Shown in pieces: positions 49,757 through 58,906 of a stretch of 64,000 nt of DNA. The position numbers were made by a program, and so were the translations under genes. The notes under the pieces were generated by a model. That model was not told the DNA's origin and made no database searches. It was given only the letters and a program-made list of their open reading frames with translations. Each line of letters starts with the position of its first letter. Position 1 is the stretch's first letter. The stretch comes from Haloarchaeobius iranensis (GTDB taxonomy: Archaea; Halobacteriota; Halobacteria; Halobacteriales; Natrialbaceae), in contig NZ_FNIA01000001.1 in NCBI RefSeq assembly GCF_900103505.1, positions 186,001 through 250,000 of the forward strand. Reading direction: 5' to 3'.

Positions 49757-51676
49757 CTACTCGACGACGAACTCGAAGCGGAGCCCGTCGTCGTCGACGA
49801 CGTCGACCGACCAGCCGTGCGCTTCGGCTATCTCCCGGACGATGGTCAGCCCGAAGCCGGTGCCGACCTCGCTCGTCGTGAAGCCGGATTCGAGGATTCG
49901 ACTGGGGTCGTCGCCGTCGTAGCCGATGCCGTCGTCGTCGACGGAGAAGCCGTGGCGGTCCGCGAGCGGGCCGACGGTGACCCGGAGCGGCTCGCCGTCC
50001 GGGCGACGACCGGACGGCCCCTCCGTGTCTGCGGGGTCGTCCTCCTCGCCGGTGCCGTGGGTCACCGCGTTCCGGAACAGGTTCTCGAGGAGTTCGACCA
50101 GTCGGTCGCGGTCGGCGTCGACGGTCGCGCTGTCGACGACGGACAGCGTCGCGTCGCCGGTCCGGACGCTGGACCAGGCCTGTGTCGCGACGGGGCCGAG
50201 GTCGACGGGCTCGGTGTCCCCGACGACGTTCCCCTGTCTGGCGAGCGCGAGCAGGTCGTCGATGAGCGTGTTCATCCGACCGTGTGCGCGGCGTATCTCG
50301 TCGAAGTGCTCGGGGTCGCCCGTCTCCTCGGCGAGGCCGACGTAGCCCTGGGCGATGGAGAGCGGGTTGCGGAGGTCGTGGCTGACGATGCTCGCGAACG
50401 CGTCGAGGCGCTCGTTCTGGCGCTCCAGCTCGCGCTGGCGCTGTTTCTCCTCGGTGATGTCGGTGTAGATGGCGAAGCCCTGGAGGCTGCGCTCGCCGCG
50501 CTCGAACGGGACGACGTGCAGCAGGAAGTCGCGGACCTCGTCCTCGGTCTTGCGTCGGGAGACGACCTGGAGGCTCTCGCCGGCGAGGAGCTTCTGGTTC
50601 AGCGACCTGGCCTCGTCCTCGAACCCCTCGGGGACGATGTACTCGTCGATGTCCTCGTCGATCACCTCCGCGGTCGACCAGCCGAACGTCGACTCGAACG
50701 CCGGGTTGACCTCCTGCACCCGGAGTTCGCCGTCGACGAGCGCGAACCGGACGACCGGGTCGGGGACGTTCTCGAACAGCGCGGAGAGGCGGTCCCGCTG
50801 GCGGCGGAGGTGGCCCTCGGCACGGAGCCGTTCGACCGTCTCGGCGACGTGGGTCACGAGCAGTTCGACCAGCTCCCTGTCCCGGTCGTCGAACGCGTCC
50901 GGCTCCGGCGAGCCGGCCTGCAGGATGCCGAAGTCGCCGACGGGGACCGAGAGGACGGAGCGGTACCCCGGGTCTGACTTGTCGACGGCCTCGTTCTCGC
51001 GCTCGCGCACGTCGTCGACGACGATGGACGCCCCCGACTGGTACGTCTCGCCAGCGATACCCTCGTCGACCGCGATCTCGCCCGCCCCCGCGTAGCCCGT
51101 CTTTTCCATGCCGCCGGACACCGCGACGGGCACGAAGTAGCCGTCCTCGACGACGTCGATGCCGACGAGGTCGAGGTCGAGGATCTCCTCGGCGGCGCGG
51201 ACGGCCGACTCGTACACCGCGGTCTCGCTCTCGCAGCCGACGAGCTCCGTCGCGACGCGGTGGAGACGTGTCACTTTGGCCGTGCGTTCTCTGAGCGCCG
51301 TCGGGTAGTCGTCGCCGCTGGCGACGTGCCAGGCGACTTCGTCCGCGAGCCGGGTCGCCGCACCGTCGGTGCCGTCGTCGCGGACGAAGCCGTCGAAGGC
51401 CGCGAGCTCCCCGATGGCCGTCGGGTCGCCGTCGGCGAACACGACCGCCGGGGCGTCGACCGCGACGGCTGCTGCGCGGAGGTCGTCGGCCGTCGTCGGG
51501 TCCGTCGCGACCACGAGACAGGTGGGGTCGTGTTCGAGTTCCTCGGCGGCGGTACGGGCGTCGACCGTCCACTCGCCGCCGATGGCGGTCGCGACCGCCA
51601 GCGCGTGCTCCTCGTCGGTGGCGAGCACGGCGACCCGAACGCCGGCCATCTCGCGCCCCGTCTCGGAGCTTTTCAC
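49757..51676 (-). CDS. GAF-PAS histidine kinase with degenerate receiver-like N-terminus
   Basis: The 639-residue kinase has a receiver-like N-terminal part (about 11-118), a GAF domain (about 135-285) and a PAS domain (about 295-410). The HisKA box is FASIVSHDLRNPLS with His433, and the C-terminal HATPase has NLFRNAVTHG, DDGIGYDGDD and GTGFGLTIV motifs. No membrane segment is seen, so it should be cytoplasmic. The start is a GTG at 51676, supported by a TATA-like AGTTAAAC about 27 bp upstream; an ATG nine codons later is possible. It likely signals to the HalX regulator facing it. Confidence 0.9.
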   Translation of the reverse strand: MKSSETGREMAGVRVAVLATDEEHALAVATAIGGEWTVDARTAAEELEHDPTCLVVATDPTTADDLRAAAVAVDAPAVVFADGDPTAIGELAAFDGFVRDDGTDGAATRLADEVAWHVASGDDYPTALRERTAKVTRLHRVATELVGCESETAVYESAVRAAEEILDLDLVGIDVVEDGYFVPVAVSGGMEKTGYAGAGEIAVDEGIAGETYQSGASIVVDDVRERENEAVDKSDPGYRSVLSVPVGDFGILQAGSPEPDAFDDRDRELVELLVTHVAETVERLRAEGHLRRQRDRLSALFENVPDPVVRFALVDGELRVQEVNPAFESTFGWSTAEVIDEDIDEYIVPEGFEDEARSLNQKLLAGESLQVVSRRKTEDEVRDFLLHVVPFERGERSLQGFAIYTDITEEKQRQRELERQNERLDAFASIVSHDLRNPLSIAQGYVGLAEETGDPEHFDEIRRAHGRMNTLIDDLLALARQGNVVGDTEPVDLGPVATQAWSSVRTGDATLSVVDSATVDADRDRLVELLENLFRNAVTHGTGEEDDPADTEGPSGRRPDGEPLRVTVGPLADRHGFSVDDDGIGYDGDDPSRILESGFTTSEVGTGFGLTIVREIAEAHGWSVDVVDDDGLRFEFVVE

Positions 51677-51728
51677 TGGTGAACCGATACTGCCGCGTGG
51701 GGTTTAACTCTGCGGCCGCCGGGGGCGG

Positions 51729-52244
51729 TCAGTTCAACGACCAGATTGCGTAGTTCAGGAGCGCCGCGAAGCCGACCCACGCGAGATACGGCACGAGCAG
51801 CGCGGCGGCGGGCCGGTCGACGCGGTCGAACGCGGCGACGGTGCCGGCGACGAGCACCCAGAGGACGGCGATGATGCCGAGCGCGAGACCGGGTCGCTGG
51901 AGCGTGAAGAACACGGGCGTCCACGCCACGTTGAACGCCATCTGGAGGGCGAACGCGCCGAGTGCGACCCGGACCGTGGCGTGCTCCGTCCCCTCGTGCC
52001 AGACCCGGTAGAGGGCGACGCCCAGCAGCGAGAAGAGAACGGTCCAGGCGACGCCGAACGCCCAGCCGGGCGGGTAGAACCACGGCTTCTCGAGCGCCTG
52101 GAACCACGCGCTGTCGGGGCCGCCCAGGGCCGCCGGCGTCGCGCCGACGACGTTCACCAGCACGACGAAGCCGAGGGCGCGGAGCAGTTCGTCGCCGTCG
52201 GGGAACCGCGAGCCGCCGGTCGCGCCGTCGTTCGCCGAGGACAT
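51729..52244 (-). CDS. tspO: TspO/MBR-family membrane protein
   Basis: TspO proteins are five-helix membrane proteins that bind tetrapyrroles and affect stress responses. The 171-residue protein has helices near 20-40, 58-80, 92-110, 115-135 and 145-168. It has the family's Trp/Pro-rich segments WFQALEKPWFYPPGWAFGVAW and FNVAWTPVFF. I chose the ATG at 52244 (MSSANDGATGGSRFPDGDEL), since the longer frame upstream is not family-like. It is divergent from alaS. The ligand here is untested. Confidence 0.9.
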   Translation of the reverse strand: MSSANDGATGGSRFPDGDELLRALGFVVLVNVVGATPAALGGPDSAWFQALEKPWFYPPGWAFGVAWTVLFSLLGVALYRVWHEGTEHATVRVALGAFALQMAFNVAWTPVFFTLQRPGLALGIIAVLWVLVAGTVAAFDRVDRPAAALLVPYLAWVGFAALLNYAIWSLN

Positions 52245-52414
52245 GCCGTTGACTGGGACGGCCGTCCACTTAACCGGAGGCGGTACCCCCGTCGGACCGC
52301 CGGTGGAGCCCTCGAACTCGGGGGGCCGCGGCCACCGCCCCCAGCGTCGCGAATTTTGCAGGAAGGGCGGTTGCGGAACTGTTTTACCGACCGAAGGGCC
52401 ACTGTGGGACAACG

Positions 52415-55192
52415 ATGAGCGAACTTGAGGAGGAGTACCGTCTCGACTATTTCGAGACGGAGGGGTTCGTACGCCGGGAGTGCACCGGCTGCGGTGCCCA
52501 CTTCTGGACACGCGACCACGACCGGGAGCTGTGCGGTGAGCCACCCTGCGAGGATTACAGCTTCATCGACAACCCCGGCTTCGACGAGGAGTACACGCTG
52601 GAGGAGATGCGCGAGGCGTTCCTCTCCTTCTTCGAGGAACACGACCACGAACGGATCGAGCCGTACCCCGTGGCGGCGAACCGCTGGCGGGACGACGTGC
52701 TGCTGACCCAGGCTTCTATCTACGACTTCCAGCCGCTCGTCACCTCCGGGCAGACGCCGCCGCCGGCGAACCCGCTGACCATCAGCCAGCCCTGCATCCG
52801 GATGCAGGACATCGACAACGTGGGCAAGACGGGCCGGCACACGATGGCGTTCGAGATGATGGCCCACCACGCGTTCAACACGCAGGAGGAGGTCGACGAG
52901 GACGCCTACGCCTACCACGGCGAGGTGTACTGGAAGGACGAGACGGTGCAGTACTGCGACGAACTCTTCGAGTCGCTGGGGGCCAACCTCGACGAGATAA
53001 CCTACATCGAGGACCCGTGGGTCGGCGGCGGGAACGCCGGGCCGGCCATCGAGGTCATCTACCGCGGTGCCGAGCTCGCCACGCTCGTCTTCATGTGCAT
53101 GGAGCAGGACCCCGACGGCGAGTACGAGATGAAGGACGGCAACCGGTACTCCTTCATGGACACGTACATCGTCGACACCGGCTACGGGCTGGAGCGCTGG
53201 ACCTGGATGTCCCAGGGGACGCCGACGGTGTACGAGGCGGTCTACCCCGACATGATCGCGTTCCTCAAGGAGAACGCCGGCATCGACCTCGCCGAGGACG
53301 AGGCCGAACTCGTCAACCGCGCCGCGAAGCTCGCCGGCCGGATGGACATCGACGAGGCCGAGGACATGGAGACGGCCCGGGGCGACATCGCCGCGAAGCT
53401 CGACGTCGAGACCGACCGGCTGGAGTCGCTGATGGAGCCGCTGGAGGACATCTACGCCATCGCCGACCACTGCCGGACGCTCGCGTACATGTTCGGCGAC
53501 GGCATCGTCCCGTCGAACGTCTCGACGGGCTACCTCGCCCGGATGGTGCTCCGGCGCACGAAGCGCCTCTGTGACAACGTCGGCGTCGACGCGCCGCTCG
53601 ACGAGCTGGTCGACATGCAGGCCGACCGCCTGGGCTACGAGAACCGCGACACGGTCCGCGACATCGTCCGCACCGAGGTCGAGAAGTACCGCGAGACGCT
53701 CGACCGCGGCAGCCGTCGCGTCGAACAGCTCGCCGAGGAGTACGCCCGCAAGTCGGAGCCCATCCCGACGAGCGAGCTCATCGAGCTGTACGACAGCCAC
53801 GGCATCCAGCCGGACATGGTCGAGGCCATCGCCGAGGAGGCCGGGGCGCGCGTCGACGTCCCCGACGACTTCTACTCGCTCGTCGCCGAGCGCCACGACA
53901 GCGCCGAGGCGTTCGACGAGGCGGACGAGAGCGAGGCCGAGCGCCTCGACGACCTGCCCGAGACCGAGCGGCTCTACTACGAGGACCAGCAGCGCACCGA
54001 GTTCGAGGCGGTCGTCCTCGACGTGTTCGAACGCGATGACGGCTACGATGTCGTGCTCGACCAGACGATGTTCTACCCGGAGGGCGGTGGCCAGCCCGCC
54101 GACACCGGGAGCCTCTCGACGGACGACGTCACCGTCGAGGTGACCGACGTGCAGCGCCGCGACGGCGTCGTCCTCCACCGGACCGACGAGAGCCCGGGCA
54201 AGGGCGAGTTCGTCCGCGGCCAGATCGACACGTACCGCCGCAAGCAGCTGATGCGCAACCACACGGCGACCCACGTCGTCATCCACGCCGCCCGGCAGGT
54301 GCTCGGCGAGCACATCCGGCAGGCCGGTGCCCAGAAGGGCGTCGACGCCTCCCGCATCGACGTCCACCACTACGAGCGCATCACCCGCGAGGAGGCGAAG
54401 GAGATCGAGCGCTACGCCAACGAGCTGGTGATGGAGAACACGCCAGTCAAGCAGGAGTGGCCCCACCGGAACGAGGCCGAGGAGAAGCACGGCTTCGACC
54501 TCTACCAGGGTGGCATCCCGCCGGGCACGAACATCCGGCTCATCCACGTCGCCGAGGACGTCCAGGCCTGCGGTGGCACCCACGTCGCCCGCACCGGCGA
54601 CATCGGGGCCATCAAGCTCCACACCACCGAGCGCGTCCAGGACGGCGTCGAACGCATCAGCTTCGCAGCCGGTGACGCCGCCATCCAGGCGACCCAGGAG
54701 ACCGAGGACGCGCTATACGACGCCGCGGACGTCCTCGACGTGACCCCGGAGGAGGTGCCCGAGACGGCGGCGCGCTTCTTCGAGGAGTGGAAGGCGCGGG
54801 GCAAGACCATCGAGGACCTCAAGGAGCAGCTCGCCGAGGTCCGTGCCTCCGGCGCGGACGGCGCGGAGGAGGTCGACGTCGGCGGCACACCCGCTGTCGT
54901 CCAGCGCGTCGACGCCGACATGGACGAGCTCCGCGCGACCGCCAACGCGCTCGTCGACGAGGGCAAGATCGCCGTGCTGGGCTCCGGGCTCGACGGCGCG
55001 CAGTTCGTCGTCGCCGTCCCCGGCGAGAGCGAGGTCAACGCCGGCGCGGTCGTGAGCGAGCTCGCGTCGAAGGTCGGCGGCGGCGGCGGCGGCCCGCCGG
55101 ACTTCGCACAGGGCGGCGGCCCCGACACCGACGCGCTCGACGACGCGCTCGACGACGCGCCCGACGTGCTCCGGGCCGTCCTCGACCACTGA
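52415..55192 (+). CDS. alaS: Alanyl-tRNA synthetase (archaeal type)
   Basis: This class II synthetase charges tRNA-Ala and edits mischarged Ser/Gly. The 925-residue protein has the archaeal N-terminal extension with a Cys-rich CTGCGAHFW region. The catalytic core holds motif 2 and [10 protein letters not shown]. The editing domain has the HxxxH site HTATH (616-620) and Cys719-xxx-His723. The C-terminal C-Ala domain ends with the Gly-rich linker [15 protein letters not shown] and a short helix. TTTTACC about 30 bp upstream is a likely TATA element. The gene is monocistronic. Confidence 0.96.
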   Translation: MSELEEEYRLDYFETEGFVRRECTGCGAHFWTRDHDRELCGEPPCEDYSFIDNPGFDEEYTLEEMREAFLSFFEEHDHERIEPYPVAANRWRDDVLLTQASIYDFQPLVTSGQTPPPANPLTISQPCIRMQDIDNVGKTGRHTMAFEMMAHHAFNTQEEVDEDAYAYHGEVYWKDETVQYCDELFESLGANLDEITYIEDPWVGGGNAGPAIEVIYRGAELATLVFMCMEQDPDGEYEMKDGNRYSFMDTYIVDTGYGLERWTWMSQGTPTVYEAVYPDMIAFLKENAGIDLAEDEAELVNRAAKLAGRMDIDEAEDMETARGDIAAKLDVETDRLESLMEPLEDIYAIADHCRTLAYMFGDGIVPSNVSTGYLARMVLRRTKRLCDNVGVDAPLDELVDMQADRLGYENRDTVRDIVRTEVEKYRETLDRGSRRVEQLAEEYARKSEPIPTSELIELYDSHGIQPDMVEAIAEEAGARVDVPDDFYSLVAERHDSAEAFDEADESEAERLDDLPETERLYYEDQQRTEFEAVVLDVFERDDGYDVVLDQTMFYPEGGGQPADTGSLSTDDVTVEVTDVQRRDGVVLHRTDESPGKGEFVRGQIDTYRRKQLMRNHTATHVVIHAARQVLGEHIRQAGAQKGVDASRIDVHHYERITREEAKEIERYANELVMENTPVKQEWPHRNEAEEKHGFDLYQGGIPPGTNIRLIHVAEDVQACGGTHVARTGDIGAIKLHTTERVQDGVERISFAAGDAAIQATQETEDALYDAADVLDVTPEEVPETAARFFEEWKARGKTIEDLKEQLAEVRASGADGAEEVDVGGTPAVVQRVDADMDELRATANALVDEGKIAVLGSGLDGAQFVVAVPGESEVNAGAVVSELASKVGGGGGGPPDFAQGGGPDTDALDDALDDAPDVLRAVLDH

Positions 55193-55204
55193 GGCCGACC
55201 GAAC

Positions 55205-55210
55205 GTTTTT
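55205..55210 (+). promoter_or_regulatory. TATA-like box before the first DUF4013 gene
   Basis: GTTTTT (55205-55210) in GAACGTTTTTCCTG is centred 28 bp before the ATG of a 14-codon mini-ORF at 55236, not before the GTG of the main gene at 55277. This placement suggests the mini-ORF is the first translated frame. Confidence 0.5.
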
Positions 55211-55235
55211 CCTGCCGACACGTCTGGTTCGAAGT

Positions 55236-55280
55236 ATGTGCCGACAGCGGTGCTGCCGGCCGCACGAGGTGGGGCCGTGA
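55236..55280 (+). CDS. Mini-ORF (14 residues, Cys/Arg-rich) coupled to the first DUF4013 gene
   Basis: The frame reads MCRQRCCRPHEVGP and ends with TGA at 55278-55280. Its stop overlaps the GTG start of the main gene (GTGA). It starts at the position expected for a leaderless transcript from the TATA-like box at 55205. A similar arrangement precedes the second DUF4013 gene. I interpret it as a possible upstream leader peptide; it may be chance. Confidence 0.4.
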   Translation: MCRQRCCRPHEVGP

Positions 55281-56131
55281 GCCGCGACGACGAGCCAGAG
55301 CCGACGTGGGACGACACCGCGGCCAGCCCCCGCGATGCCGAGGGGCGGCCGTGGGACGACGAGGCTCGCTCGCCGCCGGGCCGCGGGCAGCCGGCCGCCC
55401 ACGGCGGCGGTGGACCGGGGGACGCCGGCCCGGACCGATGGGTCGACCGGCTCGGCGACCCCCGGTACGAGCGACAGCCCGCGGACCCACGGTCCGACGA
55501 GGCGATGGACCCGGGTATCTTCGACGCCGGCGTGGTGACGTTCAGCCTCAGGTACCCGTTCGGGGAGGGTGGGTCGGCGGCCCTGCTCACCGGCGTCCTC
55601 GGCATCCTCTCCTTCCTCGTCGTGCCCGGCGTGCTGGCGGTCGGCTACCTCACCCGGCTCGCCGGCGCGGCCGCACGGGCCGAGGAGCCGCCCGGCTACG
55701 ACGACATCTGGGGGATCGCGAAGTGCGGCGTCGTCGTCACCGTGCTCTGGTGGGGTGCCGTCGGCGGGCTGGGGACGCTGGTGTATCTGAGCGCGGGCGA
55801 GAGCACCCTGCTCGCCAGCGTGCTCGCACTCGGCGGGTCGTACCTCCTGCCCGGACTGTTCACGACGTACGCGGCGACCGAGGACCTCCGCGAGGCCGCC
55901 GTCCGCACGCCGGAGTTCGCGTTCACCCGGCGGTACGCCCTCCACTTCTTCGCCGACGCCGTGCTCCTGGTCGGACTGCTGGTCGTGGGCTTTCTCGTGT
56001 TGCTGCTCGTCACCTTCGCCGCCTTCCTCCTGCCGCTCGCGGCGCTGGTGCCGGCTGCGTACTGGGGCTACCTCTACGGCGAGGCCCTCGAGGACGGACG
56101 GGTCGAACCGCTGCCGCCCACGGACGGGTAG
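55277..56131 (+). CDS. DUF4013-type membrane protein, paralog 1
   Basis: The 284-residue protein starts at a GTG (MSRDDEPEPTWDDTAASPRD) and has a disordered, charged N-terminus (about 1-80). The body contains FSLRYPFGEGGSAALLTGVLG and helices at about 95-125, 140-165, 170-190 and 225-260. The pattern DAGVVTFSLRYPF followed by several helices with RLAGAAARAEEPPGYDDI is that of DUF4013 proteins. The function is unknown. The downstream gene encodes a paralog with the same layout, so the pair probably arose by tandem duplication. Confidence 0.7.
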   Translation: MSRDDEPEPTWDDTAASPRDAEGRPWDDEARSPPGRGQPAAHGGGGPGDAGPDRWVDRLGDPRYERQPADPRSDEAMDPGIFDAGVVTFSLRYPFGEGGSAALLTGVLGILSFLVVPGVLAVGYLTRLAGAAARAEEPPGYDDIWGIAKCGVVVTVLWWGAVGGLGTLVYLSAGESTLLASVLALGGSYLLPGLFTTYAATEDLREAAVRTPEFAFTRRYALHFFADAVLLVGLLVVGFLVLLLVTFAAFLLPLAALVPAAYWGYLYGEALEDGRVEPLPPTDG

Positions 56132-56154
56132 TGCGTGTCCTCGGCTGCCGGAAG

Positions 56155-56161
56155 GTTTTTT
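56155..56161 (+). promoter_or_regulatory. TATA-like T-tract before the second DUF4013 gene
   Basis: GAAGGTTTTTTCCG contains an uninterrupted T run at 56156-56161, centred about 30 bp before the mini-ORF ATG at 56189 and 66 bp before the main ATG at 56224. The spacing fits the mini-ORF better. Confidence 0.5.
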
Positions 56162-56188
56162 CCGACCACCCACCATCGTGTCAAATAG

Positions 56189-56227
56189 ATGGCGTTCCAC
56201 AGCGTTCGGCAGGTGACGGCTGTATGA
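56189..56227 (+). CDS. Mini-ORF (12 residues) coupled to the second DUF4013 gene
   Basis: The frame reads MAFHSVRQVTAV and its TGA (56225-56227) overlaps the ATG of the main gene at 56224 (ATGA). The layout mirrors that upstream of paralog 1, although the peptide sequences differ. Translation would begin on a near-leaderless mRNA and pass to the main frame by reinitiation. Chance cannot be excluded. Confidence 0.4.
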   Translation: MAFHSVRQVTAV

Positions 56228-57408
56228 GCCGGGACGAGGACGACCCGGACGACGGCCGCACTACCGACCATCCGCCCGGCGAGGAGGGTGGCGACCCGGC
56301 CGACGGCGACCCGGCCGACGACGAGTCCGCGTACCCGAGCTACTCGTGGGACGGCGACGAGGACGAGTGGCGTGCAGACACCGAGCCGACCACACCGCCG
56401 GAGCGCTCGACCGACGACCGTCCCGCCGCCGGAGGTGGCCCCCCGGCCGACGACAGCCACGGGCCGCGCCGGGCCGAACGGTCACCGGACGACGGGCGGC
56501 GACCGACCGACCCACCCGACGACCGACGGCGTGGCCGCCAGCGTCGTCGCCGGCCCGACGCGCAGCGCGCTCCCGGCGGCGATGCGCGGCGCGCCGGCGA
56601 CCGGACGGCCGGCGAGCCAGCGTCGACAGCCGACCGTACCGGCTGGAACTTCGACAGTCCGCACCCGGACCACGGTGCACGCCGCGACGAACACGAGCGT
56701 CGCAGGGAGACCACCCGCGCCCCGCCGAACCGACCCGACGGCGACGACGGCGTGAAACACATCGACTGGCGACAGAAGGGCGCGTTCGACTTCGCGTTCT
56801 CCTACCCTACCCAGCGTGGCTGGGGGCCGCTCCTGAAGGCCGGGGCGGTCGTGCTGGTCAGCCCGCTGCTCGTGTTCCTCCCGCTCGTGTTCCTGTTCGG
56901 CTACGTGTTCCGCCTCACCCGCTACGCCGCACAGGGCCGCACGCAGCCCGAGTTCGCCGACTACGGCGACATGCTCACCGACGGGGTCGGCTACGTCGTT
57001 GCGTTCACCCTCGCATGTGCCGTCTGGGTCGGTGCGGTCGTCGCCGGCGCGATGCTCCACGATGCGGTCGCCGTAATCTTCGGCCTCGCCGGGTTCTACC
57101 TGTTCCCCGCCGCACTGACCGTCTACCCCGTCACGGGAAGCATCACGAAGACGTTCTCGTCCAGCCTCACGTTCGATTTCGCGTTCAGCACGCACTACCT
57201 CAAGTACAGCCTGCTGTACATCCTGCTGCTCGTCGTCCTCCGCATCGTCGCCTCGTTCAGCGTGCTCCTGTTCCTCGTCGGCGTCGCCTGGGGCTCGGCG
57301 TTCACCTACCTCGCCAACGGCGCCTACTGGGGGTTCGTCTACTACAGGGGCGCGGAGGAGGGCGTGCTGCCGACTGCGGAGGAGGTCGACCAGCGGAACG
57401 GCTACTGA
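56224..57408 (+). CDS. DUF4013-type membrane protein, paralog 2
   Basis: The 394-residue protein has a long disordered N-terminus (about 1-180, rich in Asp, Arg, Pro and Gly, with RRRGRQRRRRPDAQRAPGGD). The membrane part begins FDFAFSYPTQRGWGPLLKAG, then FGYVFRLTRYAAQGRTQPEFADYGDMLTDG and three to four helices, and ends YYRGAEEGVLPTAEEVD. The core matches DUF4013 proteins. The N-terminal tail is much longer than that of the neighbour. The ATG at 56224 overlaps the stop of a mini-ORF. The function is unknown. Confidence 0.72.
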   Translation: MSRDEDDPDDGRTTDHPPGEEGGDPADGDPADDESAYPSYSWDGDEDEWRADTEPTTPPERSTDDRPAAGGGPPADDSHGPRRAERSPDDGRRPTDPPDDRRRGRQRRRRPDAQRAPGGDARRAGDRTAGEPASTADRTGWNFDSPHPDHGARRDEHERRRETTRAPPNRPDGDDGVKHIDWRQKGAFDFAFSYPTQRGWGPLLKAGAVVLVSPLLVFLPLVFLFGYVFRLTRYAAQGRTQPEFADYGDMLTDGVGYVVAFTLACAVWVGAVVAGAMLHDAVAVIFGLAGFYLFPAALTVYPVTGSITKTFSSSLTFDFAFSTHYLKYSLLYILLLVVLRIVASFSVLLFLVGVAWGSAFTYLANGAYWGFVYYRGAEEGVLPTAEEVDQRNGY

Positions 57409-57632
57409 ACGGTCCGGCGCGCGTCTTCTCGACCCGGCACGTCACGGCCGAGCAGCCACAGCGGCGGCTCCGAACCGTGGTTCGCGCCACCAAAAGGATA
57501 TGATAGTGGCGTATCCCAGTCCCCACTCGGTCCCGGCCGAGCAGGGCATCGATCAGGAGGCAACGACTGATCCGATCTGGGGGGTCGTAACCCCGTATAC
57601 GATTCCGGGAGCCACCACTGTAAACGTATTGG

Positions 57633-58835
57633 CTAAACGAAGGCTTCGCGGTCGCCGGAGGGTCGGGTGCCGGACGACGGGAGGTCGAGCGTGTCGAGGG
57701 CGGCCTCGCGGACGGGCTCGACGTGCTCCTCGGGGGCGTAGACGCCGAGCCGCCACTGGACCGTGCTGGCTGCCTGGAGGCCCTGCACCAGCGGCGAGGC
57801 GTCCCGCAGCCGGCGGACCTCGCCGTTGACGACGACGCGGGTCGAGGACTCGGGCATGGCGGGGCGGCCGGGGACGTCGAGGAGGACGGCCCGCTCGGGA
57901 ACGCCGGCGGCCTCGGCGACGGCGCGCTCGGCTTCGCGTTCGTCCGCGTGGCCCGCGTCCACGATTCCGTCGGGCACGTCGTCGAGTTCGGCCCAGACCG
58001 CGCGCTTGTAGAGGTCGCGCTCGGCGAGGCGGGCGGCGTCCTCGGCGGTGGGCTCGTGGTCACGCAGCGCGGCAACCAGCTCGTCGTCGGTCATCCGTGC
58101 GAAGCGCTCGGCGTCCAGGTCGGTGCCGTCGAGCAGCCGTTCGCAGGCGCTCTCCAGCATCTCGCCGGCGATGCGGGGGACGTGATGACGGTAGACGGTG
58201 GCGTTCATCAGCGCCCGGGCGACGAGCATCGACTCGGCGGTCGCGAGGTTCCCCTCGGCGAGCGCGAGGTCGCCGTCGATGAAGGTGAGCGCACGGAGGA
58301 GGCGGGCCTGGTCGATGGTGCCGTAGGGCACCCCGGAGTGGTGGGCGTCGCGCACCAGGTAGTCCATCCGGTCCGCGTCGAGCTCGCCGGAGACGAGCTG
58401 GCCGAGCTTCCCCTGGCCGTCGATGAGGTCGGCGACGACCGTCGTCGAGATGCCGTGCGATTCGAGCACGTCGGCGAGTGCCGTCTCCTCGAGCAGGTCG
58501 TGCACCTCGTCGTGGTGTCGGCCGAGGCGGCGCTCGATGATGCCCTCGGTCTGGTGGCCGTACGGCCCGTGGCCCACGTCGTGGAGGACGGCGGCGGCCT
58601 GCACCGCCTCGGCGCGGCTGCCCTCGATGTCGAGGTGGCGACAGGCCCGGCGGGCGAGATGGTAGACGCCCAGCGAGTGCTCGAAGCGCGTGTGGTTCGC
58701 GGAGGGGTAGACGAGTCGCACCGTCGAGAGCTGCTTGATGTGGCGGAGCCGCTGCATCGCCGCCGTGTCGAGCAGGTCCGCGACGACGCCCGACACCTCG
58801 ATGTAGTCGTGGACGCTGTCCTTGATCGCGTGCAT
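57633..58835 (-). CDS. HD-domain phosphohydrolase (dNTPase-like)
   Basis: The 400-residue protein has the HD metal site: His53 in TRFEHSLGVYHL, His85-Asp86 in VLHDVGHGPYGH and the last Asp in ELDADRMDYLVRD (about 153-158). The layout (KDSVHDYIEVSG start, HIKQLSTVRLVYPSA) fits the SAMHD1/dGTPase-like group. Such enzymes remove triphosphate from deoxynucleotides or act on nucleotide signals. I chose the ATG at 58835 (MHAIKDSVHDYIEV), since the longer frame upstream is not similar. The substrate is unproven. Confidence 0.85.
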   Translation of the reverse strand: MHAIKDSVHDYIEVSGVVADLLDTAAMQRLRHIKQLSTVRLVYPSANHTRFEHSLGVYHLARRACRHLDIEGSRAEAVQAAAVLHDVGHGPYGHQTEGIIERRLGRHHDEVHDLLEETALADVLESHGISTTVVADLIDGQGKLGQLVSGELDADRMDYLVRDAHHSGVPYGTIDQARLLRALTFIDGDLALAEGNLATAESMLVARALMNATVYRHHVPRIAGEMLESACERLLDGTDLDAERFARMTDDELVAALRDHEPTAEDAARLAERDLYKRAVWAELDDVPDGIVDAGHADEREAERAVAEAAGVPERAVLLDVPGRPAMPESSTRVVVNGEVRRLRDASPLVQGLQAASTVQWRLGVYAPEEHVEPVREAALDTLDLPSSGTRPSGDREAFV

Positions 58836-58906
58836 TGTCGATACCTCGCAGTGGCGTGGCAAAAGAAGCCCGGAACGGTCGGGGACGACGGCAGTGAGGG
58901 GAGCGG

